Below are positions 8,624-17,821 of a stretch of DNA of 64,000 nucleotides, in pieces. The notes below the pieces were generated by a model. That model searched no databases, was not told the DNA's origin, and saw only the letters and a program-made list of their open reading frames with translations. The DNA lies in contig JAKLGU010000005.1 of NCBI GenBank assembly GCA_022710485.1, positions 62,001-126,000 on the forward strand. The letters are read 5' to 3'. Numbering within the stretch: position 1 is the stretch's first letter; each line of letters starts with the position of its first letter. The position numbers were made by a program, and so were the translations under genes. This DNA comes from Gemmatimonadota bacterium. GTDB taxonomy: Bacteria; Gemmatimonadota; Gemmatimonadetes; Gemmatimonadales; GWC2-71-9.

Positions 8624-10317
8624 TCGTCTTCCTCAGCCGACCAGTTGGTGGGCAGGAATATGGTGAAGGTGGTGCCCTCGCCGACCGCCGAGGTGACTGT
8701 AATCAAACCCCGGTGCGCCTCGACGGCTCGCTGGACGATGGCGAGGCCGAGCCCGCTGCCGCCGGGCCGGCCGCTGACGAAGGGCTGGAAGAGCCGGTCG
8801 GCGATGTCCTCCGGGATGCCGGGACCGTCGTCCTTCACGTCCAGCCGGATCGGCGACTCGATGCCGCTGCCCCGCGGGACGTCGCTCTGCATGGCGGGCC
8901 CGATGCTGACCGCCACGTTGACCGGCCCGCCGGCAGCCTGGACGGCGTTCAGCACCAGGTTGGCGATGACGCGGTGCAGGAGATCCTCGTCGGCGTCGAT
9001 CATCGTCGCGGGACCGGCGACCGTGATGGCCGAATCGGCGTGGCAGTCGGGGTGCGCCTCCACCAGGTGCACCGCGGCGATGGCCACCTCGCGCAGGTCC
9101 ACCGGCGCGCGCCGCGCCGCGCGCACACGCGAAAAGTCGAGGAACTCGCTCAGGAGCCGGCTGAGCCGGTCGGCCTCCCGCACGATCAGCCCGGCCAGCA
9201 CCCGCTCGTCGTCGCCGGCACCGGCCCGGGCGGCGAGTTGCTCGACCGAGCTCCGGATCGAGGCGAGCGGGTTCCGGATCTCGTGGGCCAGCGAGGCGCT
9301 GAGCGACGCGACGGCCTCGAGCCGCTCGGCCCGCATGTGGAGTTCCTGCAGGTGCTTGCTCTCCGAGATGTCGTTGAAGAGCGCCGTGACCGACGGGTGC
9401 TGCGAGGTGTCGCGGGCGAAGGTCGTGGTCATCAGGCCGATCGGGAAGGAGGTGCCGTCGCCCCGGAACACGATCCCTTCCGCGCGGTTCACCTTCCGCC
9501 CGCTTCGGATGCCCGCCACGAGGCAGGCCCAGAGCTCGGAACTCTTCGACTTGAGCTGATCGAGGACGGGCAGGCCGACCTGGGTCCGGCCGTCGAGGCC
9601 GAGCAGCCGCTCCGCGGTCGGGTTGATGAACGCCAGCCGGCCGAACCCGTCCACCGTGAGCACGCCGGAGCGGATGTTGAGCAGGATGTCGTCCGCCTCG
9701 AGGCGCACCCGGCGCAGCTCCATTTCCAGCGTGTCCTGCTCGGCGCCCGCCTGCCGGAGCCGCGCGCCCAGCGCGGCCACGATGCCGAAGACGGTGTTGA
9801 AGATGACCACCTGCCCCCAGAACGCGAGGCCGAGCGGGCCGCCCCCGAGCGATCCCGCGGCGAAATACAGCGCGCTCGCAAGGAGGGACACGAGGATCCC
9901 GGCCCAGAGCGGCAGCAGCACCGCGTACGCCGCGAGCACCACCACGTAGAGGGCCGAGAGCGGGCTGTCGGCGGCGCCCGTGAAGTGGACGAGCGTGGTG
10001 ACGAGCCCGAGGTCCACGACCGCCTGGACGGCCAGGAAGACCGGGCCGGGCTCGCGGTTCTTGATCCAGACCGCCCACCAGCCGTAGGCGGTGACGGTGA
10101 ACGCGAGCAGGACGGAGATCGTGACGATGAAGGAGACGTCCGGCGACCGGGTCCACGCCAGCGACGCGCCGAGCAGGATGGCGACGGCCAGGACCATGCG
10201 GGCCGCGAAGAGCCAGGCGATGAGCCGGCGCGCCGACGGGAGCACCCACCCGAGTCCACGCCTCCGCGGGGGCGGCACCACGGGCGCGGCATCGGCGGCG
10301 GGCGGCGTGGAATCCAT
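8620..10317 (-). CDS. pilS: PilS-like sensor histidine kinase with PAS domain
   Basis: A 565-residue kinase. About six membrane helices span residues 30-185, as in PilS. A PAS domain follows at about 208-320 (DDILLNIRSGVLTVDGFGRL). The catalytic core has His345 (SLAHEIRNPLAS), an N-box (IANLVLNAVQAAGG) and G-boxes (DDGPGIPE, GGSGLGLAI). The ATG at 10317 is preferred over an upstream GTG because of a GAGG site 5 bases before it. It forms an overlapping pair with the PilR-like gene. In known systems PilS senses pilin in the membrane and lowers pilA transcription when pilin is abundant; that role here is inferred. Confidence 0.88.
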   Translation of the reverse strand: MDSTPPAADAAPVVPPPRRRGLGWVLPSARRLIAWLFAARMVLAVAILLGASLAWTRSPDVSFIVTISVLLAFTVTAYGWWAVWIKNREPGPVFLAVQAVVDLGLVTTLVHFTGAADSPLSALYVVVLAAYAVLLPLWAGILVSLLASALYFAAGSLGGGPLGLAFWGQVVIFNTVFGIVAALGARLRQAGAEQDTLEMELRRVRLEADDILLNIRSGVLTVDGFGRLAFINPTAERLLGLDGRTQVGLPVLDQLKSKSSELWACLVAGIRSGRKVNRAEGIVFRGDGTSFPIGLMTTTFARDTSQHPSVTALFNDISESKHLQELHMRAERLEAVASLSASLAHEIRNPLASIRSSVEQLAARAGAGDDERVLAGLIVREADRLSRLLSEFLDFSRVRAARRAPVDLREVAIAAVHLVEAHPDCHADSAITVAGPATMIDADEDLLHRVIANLVLNAVQAAGGPVNVAVSIGPAMQSDVPRGSGIESPIRLDVKDDGPGIPEDIADRLFQPFVSGRPGGSGLGLAIVQRAVEAHRGLITVTSAVGEGTTFTIFLPTNWSAEEDE

Positions 10318-10404
10318 GGAACCTCGGCGAGGGAGACTGCGCGCAGCGGGACGGGGCAACGCCTAATTGTAGGACGCCCGGCCGAGCGAGGGCAAGCGAG
10401 AGCC

Positions 10405-11535
10405 CTACTCGATCCGCTTGCTGAACCGGCGGACGCTCAGCACGAGGAAGAGCGTGGCGAGCAAGACGAGCACGAGGGTCGGGTTCCACAGTTCGACGAT
10501 CCCGACGTCCTTCAGGATGATGCCCCTGAGCACCTTCAGGAAGTGCGTCAGCGGCAGCACCAGGCCGAGCCACTGCGCCACCACCGGCATCGCCTCGCGG
10601 GGGAACATGAAGCCCGAAAGGAGGATGTTCGGCATGAGGAAGAAGAAGCCGAGCTGCATCGCCTGGGTCTGGGAGCGGACGAGAGTCGAGATGAAGAGCC
10701 CCATCCCGAGGCTCGCCACGATGAAGGCGAAGGTGAGGAGGTAGAGCAGCGGCAGGCTGCCGCGGACGGGGACGTCGAAGAGGAACCTCCCGAGCAGCAG
10801 GACCACCGTCATCTGCACGTATCCCACCAGCACGAACGGCACGATCTTCCCCAGCATCAGGCTGGTCTTGTCGATCGGTGTCACGATCAGCTGCTCGAGC
10901 GTGCCCCGCTCGCGCTCGCGCACGATGGACATGGAGGTGATCAGGATCATCGTGACCGAGAGCAGGACGCCGATGATGCCGGGGACGATGTACACCGCGC
11001 TCCGGAGCCCTGGGTTGTACCAAGGCCGGACGCGGATGTCGAGCGGGGGACCGCGCCCGGTGGTGCGGGCCAAGATGGCCATCGAGCGGGCGGCGCCGGC
11101 CTGCACCGCGCCCGACATCGCCGCGCTGGAGGCCAGGGGATCGGCCGCGTCCACGATGAGCTGGGCCTCGGCGGTCCGCCCCCGGCGGAGGTCGGAGAGG
11201 AAGGTCGGCGGGATGACCACGCCGGCCATGGCCCGGCCGCCGCGGATCTCGCGATCGAGCGCCTTCCGGTCCGCCACGTACCCCACGATGTCGAAGTTGC
11301 CGGTGTTCCGGAGCTGGTCCACCAGCGCCAGGCTCTCGGTGCTGCGCGACTCGTCGAGAACCACGGTGGGGAGGTGGCGCACCTCGGTCTGGATGGCGTA
11401 GCCGAACATCGCCAGCTGGATGGCCGGGATGCCGAGCATCATCCCGAGCGTCAGCCGGTCGCGGCGCATCTGGATGAACTCCTTCCAGAGCATCGGCCAG
11501 ACGGTGGAGGCGGCGAGGCGCTGGCGCAGGCTCAC
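10405..11535 (-). CDS. ABC-2 type transporter permease
   Basis: A 376-residue inner-membrane permease of the YbhS/YbhR-DrrB type. One N-terminal helix (MMLGIPAIQLAMFGYAI) is followed by a large extracytoplasmic domain (about 50-170) and five C-terminal helices from about 180 (VYIVPGIIGVLLSVTMILI). The motif RERERGTLEQLIVTP is characteristic of the family. The GTG start at 11535 overlaps the stop of the ATPase gene (GTGA). Only one permease gene is present, whereas the Ybh system has two, so it probably works as a homodimer. Confidence 0.9.
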   Translation of the reverse strand: MSLRQRLAASTVWPMLWKEFIQMRRDRLTLGMMLGIPAIQLAMFGYAIQTEVRHLPTVVLDESRSTESLALVDQLRNTGNFDIVGYVADRKALDREIRGGRAMAGVVIPPTFLSDLRRGRTAEAQLIVDAADPLASSAAMSGAVQAGAARSMAILARTTGRGPPLDIRVRPWYNPGLRSAVYIVPGIIGVLLSVTMILITSMSIVRERERGTLEQLIVTPIDKTSLMLGKIVPFVLVGYVQMTVVLLLGRFLFDVPVRGSLPLLYLLTFAFIVASLGMGLFISTLVRSQTQAMQLGFFFLMPNILLSGFMFPREAMPVVAQWLGLVLPLTHFLKVLRGIILKDVGIVELWNPTLVLVLLATLFLVLSVRRFSKRIE

Positions 11536-12278
11536 ACCGACACCCCCTCGTCGCGCCGCTGGAGCTCGATGAACACGTCCTCGATGGTGGGCTGGCCGAA
11601 CTGCGCCCGGACTTCGTCCGCGGTCCCGACCGCGATCAGGTGTCCGCGGGAAAGAAAGGCCAGCCGCCGGCACCGCTCGGCCTCGTCCATGTAGTGCGTG
11701 GTGACCAGGATCGTGATGCCCTGCGCCGCGAACTCGTAGATCAGATCCCAGAACTGGCGCCGCGCCGCGGGATCGACCCCCGCCGTGGGTTCGTCGAGGA
11801 AGAGCACGCGGGGCCGGTGCGCCGTGGCGCACGCGAGCGCCAGGCGCTGCTTCCATCCGCCGCTCAGCGTCCCCGCCATCTGGTGCAGGCGCTGCCCGAA
11901 GCCGAGTTCGGTCACGAGCTCCTCGAGCCGACGGGCGCGGGCGTCGCCCCGGAGCCCGTAGACCGACGCGTAGAACCGCATGTTCTCCTCGACGGTCAGG
12001 TCGTCGTACAGCCCGAACCGCTGCGACATGTAGCCGATGCGGCGCCGCACCTGCTCAGGCGCCACCGTGACGTCCACGCCGTCGATGGTGGCGCGCCCGC
12101 TGGTGGGCGCCATGAGGCCGGTGAGCATGCGGATGGTGGTGGTCTTGCCGCTGCCGTTCGGGCCGAGGAGCCCGAAGACCTCCCCGCGGTGGACGGTGAG
12201 GTCGAGCCCCTCCACGGCGGCCAGCTCGCCGAAGACCTTCCGGAGCCCCTCGCTGTGGATGGCTTCGGTGTCGGTCAT
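11532..12278 (-). CDS. ABC transporter ATP-binding protein
   Basis: A 248-residue ATPase partner of the ABC-2 permease. Walker A is GPNGSGKTT, the signature GTLSGGWKQRLALA, Walker B VLFLDEPTAGVDP, and the switch region is VTTHYMDEAERC. It lies between the HlyD adaptor and permease genes with 4-base overlaps on both sides. The substrate cannot be read from sequence; related systems export drugs or lipophilic compounds. Confidence 0.93.
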   Translation of the reverse strand: MTDTEAIHSEGLRKVFGELAAVEGLDLTVHRGEVFGLLGPNGSGKTTTIRMLTGLMAPTSGRATIDGVDVTVAPEQVRRRIGYMSQRFGLYDDLTVEENMRFYASVYGLRGDARARRLEELVTELGFGQRLHQMAGTLSGGWKQRLALACATAHRPRVLFLDEPTAGVDPAARRQFWDLIYEFAAQGITILVTTHYMDEAERCRRLAFLSRGHLIAVGTADEVRAQFGQPTIEDVFIELQRRDEGVSV

Positions 12279-13246
12279 GGGGCGCCGGCGGAGGGCACGG
12301 GAATCGTGACGGTGATCGGCAACCCCGCCTTGAGGAGCCCGGTGGAGTCCGGCGCGAAGTAGATCTTGACGCCGAAGACGAGGTCGGCGCGCTCCCGCTC
12401 CGTCAGCGCCACGCGCGGCGTGAACTCGGCGCTGGTGCTGATGTGGTCCACGGTGCCGGCGAACCGCACCCCGTCGACGCCGTCGAGCGTGCCCACCACC
12501 TCCTGCCCCGCGTGGACGTAGGGCAGCATCCGCTCGCCCACGTAGATCCGGGCCCAGGGCCGCTCGGCGCGCGCCACGGTGACCGCCGCCTGGCCGGCGC
12601 CCACCACCTCGCCCGGCTGCACGTGACGCCCGGCGACGACGCCCGCCACCGAGGACAGGAGCACCAGCTCTTCCACCGTGGCCTGGACCCCGGCCACAGC
12701 GCCGCGCGCACTCGCCACCTCCGCGCGCGCCGCCTGGACTTGCTCGGCGCGGGCGCCCTCCCGCAGCAGCCGCAGCGTGGCGGCCGCGGCCTCTCGGTTG
12801 GCGGCGGCCGCAGCGGCCGCCGACCTGGCGTTGTCGAGTTGCTGCCGGCTGATGGTCCCGTCCGGGGCGAGCTGCTCGGCCCGCGCAAGATCGCCGGCCG
12901 TCCGGTCCGCTTCGGCGGACGCCGCCTGCAGCTGCGCCTCCGCCCGGCGGAGCTCCGCGGGCCGGGCCCCACGCTCCAGTTCCATGAGGTGTGCCTGCGC
13001 CGCCTGGAGCCGTGCCTCCCGGATGGCGAGGTCGGGCGCGAGGGTGGCCTGCGTGAGGGTCGCCAGGGTGTCGCCAGGAGCGACGGAGTCTCCCTCCTCC
13101 ACGAAGACGCGGACCACGCGGGAGGGCACGATCGGACCGATGTCCACCTCGTCCACCTGCAGGGTGCCGTTCGCGACGATGTCGTCCGGCGCGCCACCGC
13201 GGCAGGCGGCCAGCAGCGCGAGCGCGAGCAGGGGAGTGGGTCTCAT
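12275..13246 (-). CDS. HlyD-family membrane fusion lipoprotein
   Basis: A 323-residue adaptor linking an inner-membrane ABC exporter to the envelope exterior. The signal is lipoprotein-like (MRPTPLLALALLAAC), so Cys15 is likely lipidated. A barrel-sandwich half (VVRVFVEEGDSVAPGDTLATL) is followed by a long Ala/Glu/Gln/Arg-rich coiled-coil hairpin (about 65-200). The second lipoyl half is VVAGRHVQPGEVV and a beta-barrel domain follows. The ATG at 13246 overlaps the tetR stop (ATGA). It corresponds to YbhG in the Ybh-type operon order. Confidence 0.9.
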   Translation of the reverse strand: MRPTPLLALALLAACRGGAPDDIVANGTLQVDEVDIGPIVPSRVVRVFVEEGDSVAPGDTLATLTQATLAPDLAIREARLQAAQAHLMELERGARPAELRRAEAQLQAASAEADRTAGDLARAEQLAPDGTISRQQLDNARSAAAAAAANREAAAATLRLLREGARAEQVQAARAEVASARGAVAGVQATVEELVLLSSVAGVVAGRHVQPGEVVGAGQAAVTVARAERPWARIYVGERMLPYVHAGQEVVGTLDGVDGVRFAGTVDHISTSAEFTPRVALTERERADLVFGVKIYFAPDSTGLLKAGLPITVTIPVPSAGAP

Positions 13247-13911
13247 CTGGAGGTCCTCACGGGACGGCGGGGAGCCGGACGGGGCGGCGGCGCATCGGTG
13301 GCGCGGAGCGCGAAGAGCGCGAATTCCGCGGCGTGATCGGCGAACTCGTCGGTCCACCGGGCCGAAGGGCCGCCCGGCCCGGCGCCGATGAAGATCCCGA
13401 TGGCAGGCCGCGCCACCTGCATCCAGGCGACCTGGCTCACTACCGAGATGGCGGCCCGGCGTGCATCGAGGTCGGCGCGGAACTGTCCGGCGGCCTGACC
13501 GCGCTCGATCACGTCGCAGAGCCGCCGGAAGAGGGTGGCGGCGAGCCTGGTCAGCTGGCCGGCGGCGTACTCCGCCCCGTGGTCGATCAGTTCCCGGACG
13601 AAGAGATGCGGACGGTGCGGGTGCCGGCCGAAGTAGGCCGACTGGAGCGCGATGAAGGCGCGCACCGCCTCCTCCGGGTCGCTCGCGGCCGCGAGTCGCC
13701 CCTCCCCCTCCGTGATGAGCCCCCCGAAGGCCCGCTCCAGCACGGTGCGGTAGAGCCCTTGCTTGTCGGGGAAGTAGTAGTAGAGGAGTGCGGTGTTGAC
13801 GCCGGCGGCGGCCGCGATGGCCTTGATGGTCGTGGACCGGAACCCCCGACCGGCAAAGAGTACTTCGGCGGCATCGAGCAGGCCGGTGCGCGAGTCGGGG
13901 GCGGCGTCCAT
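13243..13911 (-). CDS. TetR-family repressor of the ABC export operon
   Basis: A 222-residue regulator. The N-terminal helix-turn-helix covers about residues 8-55 (TTIKAIAAAAGVNTALLYYYFPDK). The C-terminal ligand domain resembles the CecR/YbiH type (LFVRELIDHGAEY). It is the first gene of the operon and probably controls itself, since a promoter with an inverted repeat lies directly upstream. The -10 element ends 7 bases before the ATG, so the mRNA is expected to be leaderless. Confidence 0.9.
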   Translation of the reverse strand: MDAAPDSRTGLLDAAEVLFAGRGFRSTTIKAIAAAAGVNTALLYYYFPDKQGLYRTVLERAFGGLITEGEGRLAAASDPEEAVRAFIALQSAYFGRHPHRPHLFVRELIDHGAEYAAGQLTRLAATLFRRLCDVIERGQAAGQFRADLDARRAAISVVSQVAWMQVARPAIGIFIGAGPGGPSARWTDEFADHAAEFALFALRATDAPPPRPAPRRPVRTSR

Positions 13912-13918
13912 GCCGTCC

Positions 13919-13947
13919 TAATTAATCGTTCAGTTAATACCTGTCAA
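13919..13947 (-). promoter_or_regulatory. tetR promoter with overlapping operator
   Basis: On the minus strand, -35 TTGACA (13942-13947), a 17-base spacer and -10 TAATTA (13919-13924). The spacer and -10 hold an inverted repeat ATTAA-N8-TTAAT (13921-13938), the expected place for TetR to block RNA polymerase. The start codon begins 7 bases after the -10, implying transcription starts at or next to the ATG. Confidence 0.7.
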
Positions 13948-13972
13948 GTCTGACGGATGGGAAGGCCAGAGG

Positions 13973-14617
13973 TCAGACCAGCCGACCCAGCACGTCGGCC
14001 CGGATCTCGTGGCCGCCATCAAAGCGTTGAACCTCGACCGACACACCCGCCTGACGGTACCCAGCCGCCTGGGCCTCGACTGCGGCCGGCGGCGCCCACT
14101 CCTCCTGCTCACCCACCACGTAAGTAAGCCGGATCGGCGAGAGCCGTCCTGCAGGGATCTCTTCCGGCATCAAGCCACCCCAGCAGATCAGCCGCGCCGG
14201 CGCGGGCGCGGTGGCCACCGCCCACCGTGCGGCCGTCGCCACCCCTTGGGAGAAGCCGAGGATGGTCAGCGGCACTGGTGGGATGAGCGCGGTACGCACC
14301 TGCGCGAGGTAGGCGAGGTAGTCCTCGATTTCGTAAGCCCGGTCCTCCTTCGTCATCCACGAGGCGCCGACCTTGCCGGCGCCCGCATCGAGGTAGAAGC
14401 GGGACAGCCCCTCCGGCGCCACGACCAGGCGGGTCCGCGAGGCGATCGATTCAAACCCTCGAAGGAAGCGGGATGCGAGTTGGCCGTAGCCGTGGAGGAC
14501 GACCCACGCCTCGGCGGCCGCTTCTCCGCCCCGGGCGAAGCAACGGGCCGAGCGGGGCACCGACAGGCGGTGTTCGCGGGGGGCCAAGTCGCTCACCGTG
14601 GCCTCATCGCGGTGCAC
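13973..14617 (-). CDS. Alpha/beta hydrolase, carboxylesterase/phospholipase type
   Basis: A 214-residue cytoplasmic hydrolase. The oxyanion-side motif is VVLHGYGQ. The nucleophile elbow GFSQG carries the catalytic Ser. A C-terminal GGHE supplies the catalytic His, and an acidic residue before it completes the triad. The GTG start at 14617 has a GAGG ribosome site and lies 16 bases past the thioredoxin gene. Length and motifs fit the short esterases of the phospholipase/carboxylesterase family. Being last in the arsenic operon suggests a supporting role, but the substrate is unknown. Confidence 0.8.
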   Translation of the reverse strand: MHRDEATVSDLAPREHRLSVPRSARCFARGGEAAAEAWVVLHGYGQLASRFLRGFESIASRTRLVVAPEGLSRFYLDAGAGKVGASWMTKEDRAYEIEDYLAYLAQVRTALIPPVPLTILGFSQGVATAARWAVATAPAPARLICWGGLMPEEIPAGRLSPIRLTYVVGEQEEWAPPAAVEAQAAGYRQAGVSVEVQRFDGGHEIRADVLGRLV

Positions 14618-14633
14618 CCTGAGCCTCGGCCAC

Positions 14634-14864
14634 TCAGAGCCAGCCTGCAATCTTTTCCTTGGACGGCACCCCGCCGGCATGAACGACCTTCCCGTCCACG
14701 ACGACGCCGGGGGTGGCCAGGATGCCGAAGCTGGCGATCCGCTGAAAGTCCTCGACCTTTTCCAGGGCAATGGCGACGCCGCGAGAGGCCGCAATCGTCT
14801 CGATGAGCGCCGCCGTGGTCTTGCAGTTCGAGCAGCCGCTTCCGAGCACCTGAATGGTCTTCAT
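14634..14864 (-). CDS. Small thioredoxin-fold protein (redox-active disulfide protein 2 type)
   Basis: A 76-residue protein with thioredoxin fold. The active site CSNC lies at residues 11-14 of MKTIQVLGSGCSNCKTTA, and a cis-Pro loop is ATPGVVVDG. Such mini-thioredoxins are regularly encoded next to UPF0718/ArsP-type permeases, as here (23 bases downstream of one). It may reduce a disulfide needed for arsenic handling, but this is inferred from position. Confidence 0.85.
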   Translation of the reverse strand: MKTIQVLGSGCSNCKTTAALIETIAASRGVAIALEKVEDFQRIASFGILATPGVVVDGKVVHAGGVPSKEKIAGWL

Positions 14865-14887
14865 GAGGCCAACTCCGCTCGGCCGTG

Positions 14888-15940
14888 CTAGAGCACGGCG
14901 TTGAATACGTAACCGACCAGCAGGATGCCGGCCGACACGACCCCGACGAACACCGCGATGAGTCGCGGCTTGAGCACCTTCCGGAGAATCACGAGCTCGG
15001 GCAGCGAGAGCGCGACGACGCTCATCATGAACGCGAGCACGGTGCCGAGGGCCGCGCCCTTGGCGAGCAGCGCCTGGACCACCGGAATCACGCCCGCGGC
15101 GTTGGAGTAGAGCGGCACACCGATCGCGACCGCGAGCGGCACGCTCCACCACGCGCCCTTGCCCATGACGCCCGCCAGATAGTCCTGCGGCACGAACCCG
15201 TGGATGACGGCCCCGAGCGCGATCCCGCCGACTACATAGGGCCACACCTTGCCCACGATGTCCCGGACCGCGTGGAGCCCGGCCGCCATGCGGTCGCCGA
15301 GCGGAGGCCGGTCGTGGGCGAATGTCGCGCTTGTCTGCGGCATGGCCCGCACCCACTCCTCCAGGTGCCGCTCGAGCTTGAGCCGTCCGAGCACCCAGCC
15401 GGCCCCGATCGCCACCGCGAGCCCCAGTCCGAGGTAGAGGAGGGCGATCCGCCACCCGAAGAGTCCAAAGAGGAGGGCGAGCGCGATCTCGTTCACCATC
15501 GGGGCGGCGATCAGGAAGGAAAAGGTCACACCGAGCGGGACACCGGCCTGCACGAAGCCGAGGAAGAGCGGCACCGCGGAGCAGGAACAGAACGGGGTCA
15601 CGACGCCCAGGCTTGCCGCCATCACGTTGGCCGCGCCCTCGCGCCGCCCGGCGAGCAGGGCACGAGTGCGTTCCGGGGTGAAGTAGGTGTTCACAATCCC
15701 CATCAGGAACACGATGCCCGTCAACAGCAGCAGCACCTTGGGCACGTCGTACAGGAAGAACTGTAGGGAGGTCCCGACATGGCTCGTCCGCGCCACCGGC
15801 AGGGCTCCCACGAGCAGCTCGGACAGGGGGACGAGGCTCCGGTAGAGCCCGAACCAGGTCGCCGCGGCGAGCGCCAGTACCAGTCGCGGGTGCGACCTCC
15901 ACGAGGCCGCCTTCATCGGCTCGAGCGATAGCCCGGTCAC
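14888..15940 (-). CDS. ArsP/UPF0718-family permease
   Basis: A 350-residue inner-membrane permease with eight or more helices. The family hallmark is TPFCSCSAVPLFLGF (about residues 98-112), with a second half-repeat motif, GVPLYSNAAGVIPVVQALL. ArsP members export methylated trivalent organoarsenicals, and this gene shares an operon with an arsenite methyltransferase, which supports that role. Other UPF0718 members have different or unknown substrates. The GTG start at 15940 overlaps the previous stop (GTGA); an ATG at 15916 is the alternative. Confidence 0.8.
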   Translation of the reverse strand: MTGLSLEPMKAASWRSHPRLVLALAAATWFGLYRSLVPLSELLVGALPVARTSHVGTSLQFFLYDVPKVLLLLTGIVFLMGIVNTYFTPERTRALLAGRREGAANVMAASLGVVTPFCSCSAVPLFLGFVQAGVPLGVTFSFLIAAPMVNEIALALLFGLFGWRIALLYLGLGLAVAIGAGWVLGRLKLERHLEEWVRAMPQTSATFAHDRPPLGDRMAAGLHAVRDIVGKVWPYVVGGIALGAVIHGFVPQDYLAGVMGKGAWWSVPLAVAIGVPLYSNAAGVIPVVQALLAKGAALGTVLAFMMSVVALSLPELVILRKVLKPRLIAVFVGVVSAGILLVGYVFNAVL

Positions 15941-16713
15941 GCCGGCGCCCCCGGGTGCTCGGGCACCGGCGCGCCGCCAGACCGCAGGAAGGCGGCAAAT
16001 TCTGCCGGGAGCCCCGACTGCGCCACTTCCTGCACGGCCGTCTCCACGTCGTACTCGACACGCACGAACGTGACGGAGGCTCCAGCATCGTCGAGCTCGA
16101 GCAGCACGTAGCCCGCTCGCGGATCCCCGTCCTTGGGACGGCCGACACTTCCCGTGTTGATGAAGTGGACGCCGTCCACCACGCGATGCCACGGCTTGTG
16201 GGTGTGGCCGAAGCAGAGCACGTCGCCGGACTTGAGGCCCGCCTGGACGGCCAGCCTGGCCAGGAAGGCGTCCGGCCGGTCCTCGGTCACATAGACGAGG
16301 TTGTTGACCGGGGTCGCGTGCACCAGCGTCACGGTCGGGCCGGCGACATGCCCGCCCAGCGGCCGAAGATCCAGTCGGAAGGGCAGCCCGCCAAGGAACG
16401 CCTTGCTCGCCTCTGATGTCCGGGCGCACGTCCACGCGAAGCTGATGTGAGCGAGCGCCTCTTGCGCCGGATTCTCGCTGCGACAGCCGCAGTGCTTGTA
16501 GCCCAAGGCCACCGTCGAGTCATAATTCCCGGCCACGCCGGCGATGCCACCTGACCGAATGCGATCCACCACCTCGTTCGGCCACGGGCTGTATCCCACC
16601 AGGTCGCCCAGGTGGTAGACAGCCGCTCCTGGAGCACGCTCGGCGACGTCCCGCAGCACGGCGTCGAGTGCCGGGAGGTTCGCGTGGACGTCGGACAGGA
16701 GGACGTAGCGCAT
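15937..16713 (-). CDS. Calcineurin-like metallophosphoesterase in the arsenic operon
   Basis: A 258-residue enzyme of the YfcE/MJ0936-like group. Metal-binding motifs in order are SDVHAN (DxH), GDLVGYSPWP, GNYD and GHTHKPW. Such enzymes hydrolyse phosphodiesters or phosphomonoesters with two metal ions. The ATG at 16713 lies 10 bases past the acr3 stop, and the gene overlaps the permease by 4 bases, so it belongs to the operon. Its role in arsenic resistance is not established. Confidence 0.88.
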   Translation of the reverse strand: MRYVLLSDVHANLPALDAVLRDVAERAPGAAVYHLGDLVGYSPWPNEVVDRIRSGGIAGVAGNYDSTVALGYKHCGCRSENPAQEALAHISFAWTCARTSEASKAFLGGLPFRLDLRPLGGHVAGPTVTLVHATPVNNLVYVTEDRPDAFLARLAVQAGLKSGDVLCFGHTHKPWHRVVDGVHFINTGSVGRPKDGDPRAGYVLLELDDAGASVTFVRVEYDVETAVQEVAQSGLPAEFAAFLRSGGAPVPEHPGAPA

Positions 16714-16723
16714 CAGGACGAAC

Positions 16724-17821
16724 TCATGTTCGAAGAGTGTGGGCCGGGGCGGCCGCCGCCGGGAAATAGCGGCGGCGGGCCCAGAGCGACACATAGACAA
16801 GACCCACCAGTGCCGGCACCTCGATGAGCGGGCCCACCACCGCCGCCAGCGCCTCGCCCGAGGCGATGCCAAACGTCGCCACGGCCACCGCGATGGCCAG
16901 CTCGAAGTTGTTGCCCGCCGCCGTGAAGGAGAGGGAGGCGGTGGTCTCGTAGTCGAAGCCGAGCCGTCTCGACAGCCAGAAAGCGAAGCCGAACATCACG
17001 CCGAAGTAGACCAGCATCGGCAGTGCGATCCGCACCACGTCGAACGGGAGCTCGAGGATCCGGTGCCCCTGCATCGCGAACATGAGCACGATGGTGTACA
17101 GCAGTCCCATGAGCGCCGTCGGCCCGATCCTGGGGATGAACACACCGTCATACCAGGCCGCCCCTTTGCGAGCCACCAGCACCTTCCGCGTCAGGTAGCC
17201 GCCCACCAGCGGTACGCCCAAGAAGATCAGCACGCTCTTGGCGATCTGGGCCATGGACACGTCGAGCGCCGCGGTGTCGGCGCCGAACCATCCGGGCACC
17301 ACGGTGAGGTAGAGCCAGCCGAGCACCGAGTAGGTGAGGATCTGGAAGACGGAATTGAGCGCCACGAGCACCGCGGCCAGTTCCGCGGAACCAGCGGCAA
17401 GTGAGTTCCAGATCAGCACCATTGCGATGCAGCGCGCGAGGCCGATGAGCACGAGGCCGTTGCGGTAGTGCGGCAGGTCAGGAAGGAACAACCAGGCCAG
17501 GGCCAGCATCAGCAAGGGCCCCACCACCCAGTTGAGGACGAGTGAGGTCCCGAGGAGCTTCGTGTTGCCCGTATGATGACCGATGGTCTCATAGCGCACC
17601 TTGGCCAGCACGGGGTACATCATCCACAGGAGTCCGATGGCGATCGGCACCGAGACGCCGGCCACCTGGACCCGGTCGAGCGCGGCGCCGAGGTCGGGAT
17701 AGACACGGCCGAGCAGCAGCCCCAGCGCCATCGCTGCGAAGATCCAGAGCGGCAGGAAGCGGTCGAGCGTCGAGAGCCGCTTGAGGACTGACGCGTCCAG
17801 GGCGGTGTCGGAGGTCGTCAT
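16724..17821 (-). CDS. acr3: ACR3-family arsenite efflux transporter
   Basis: A 365-residue inner-membrane protein with about ten helices. It carries the family's essential cysteine in GLARCIAMVLIWNSLA and the motif TAAGNNFELAIAVAVATFG. It exports trivalent arsenite (and perhaps antimonite) using the proton gradient. The ATG at 17821 overlaps the arsC stop (ATGA), coupling the reductase to the pump. The last residues are a short basic tail. Confidence 0.95.
   Translation of the reverse strand: MTTSDTALDASVLKRLSTLDRFLPLWIFAAMALGLLLGRVYPDLGAALDRVQVAGVSVPIAIGLLWMMYPVLAKVRYETIGHHTGNTKLLGTSLVLNWVVGPLLMLALAWLFLPDLPHYRNGLVLIGLARCIAMVLIWNSLAAGSAELAAVLVALNSVFQILTYSVLGWLYLTVVPGWFGADTAALDVSMAQIAKSVLIFLGVPLVGGYLTRKVLVARKGAAWYDGVFIPRIGPTALMGLLYTIVLMFAMQGHRILELPFDVVRIALPMLVYFGVMFGFAFWLSRRLGFDYETTASLSFTAAGNNFELAIAVAVATFGIASGEALAAVVGPLIEVPALVGLVYVSLWARRRYFPAAAAPAHTLRT

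Noticed and set aside
8605..11694. Open frame of 1029 codons on the plus strand
   Set aside because: It is antisense to pilS and the ABC permease, has composition of a high-GC shadow frame (Arg/Gly/His/Asp-rich) and no domain. The minus-strand genes are clear.
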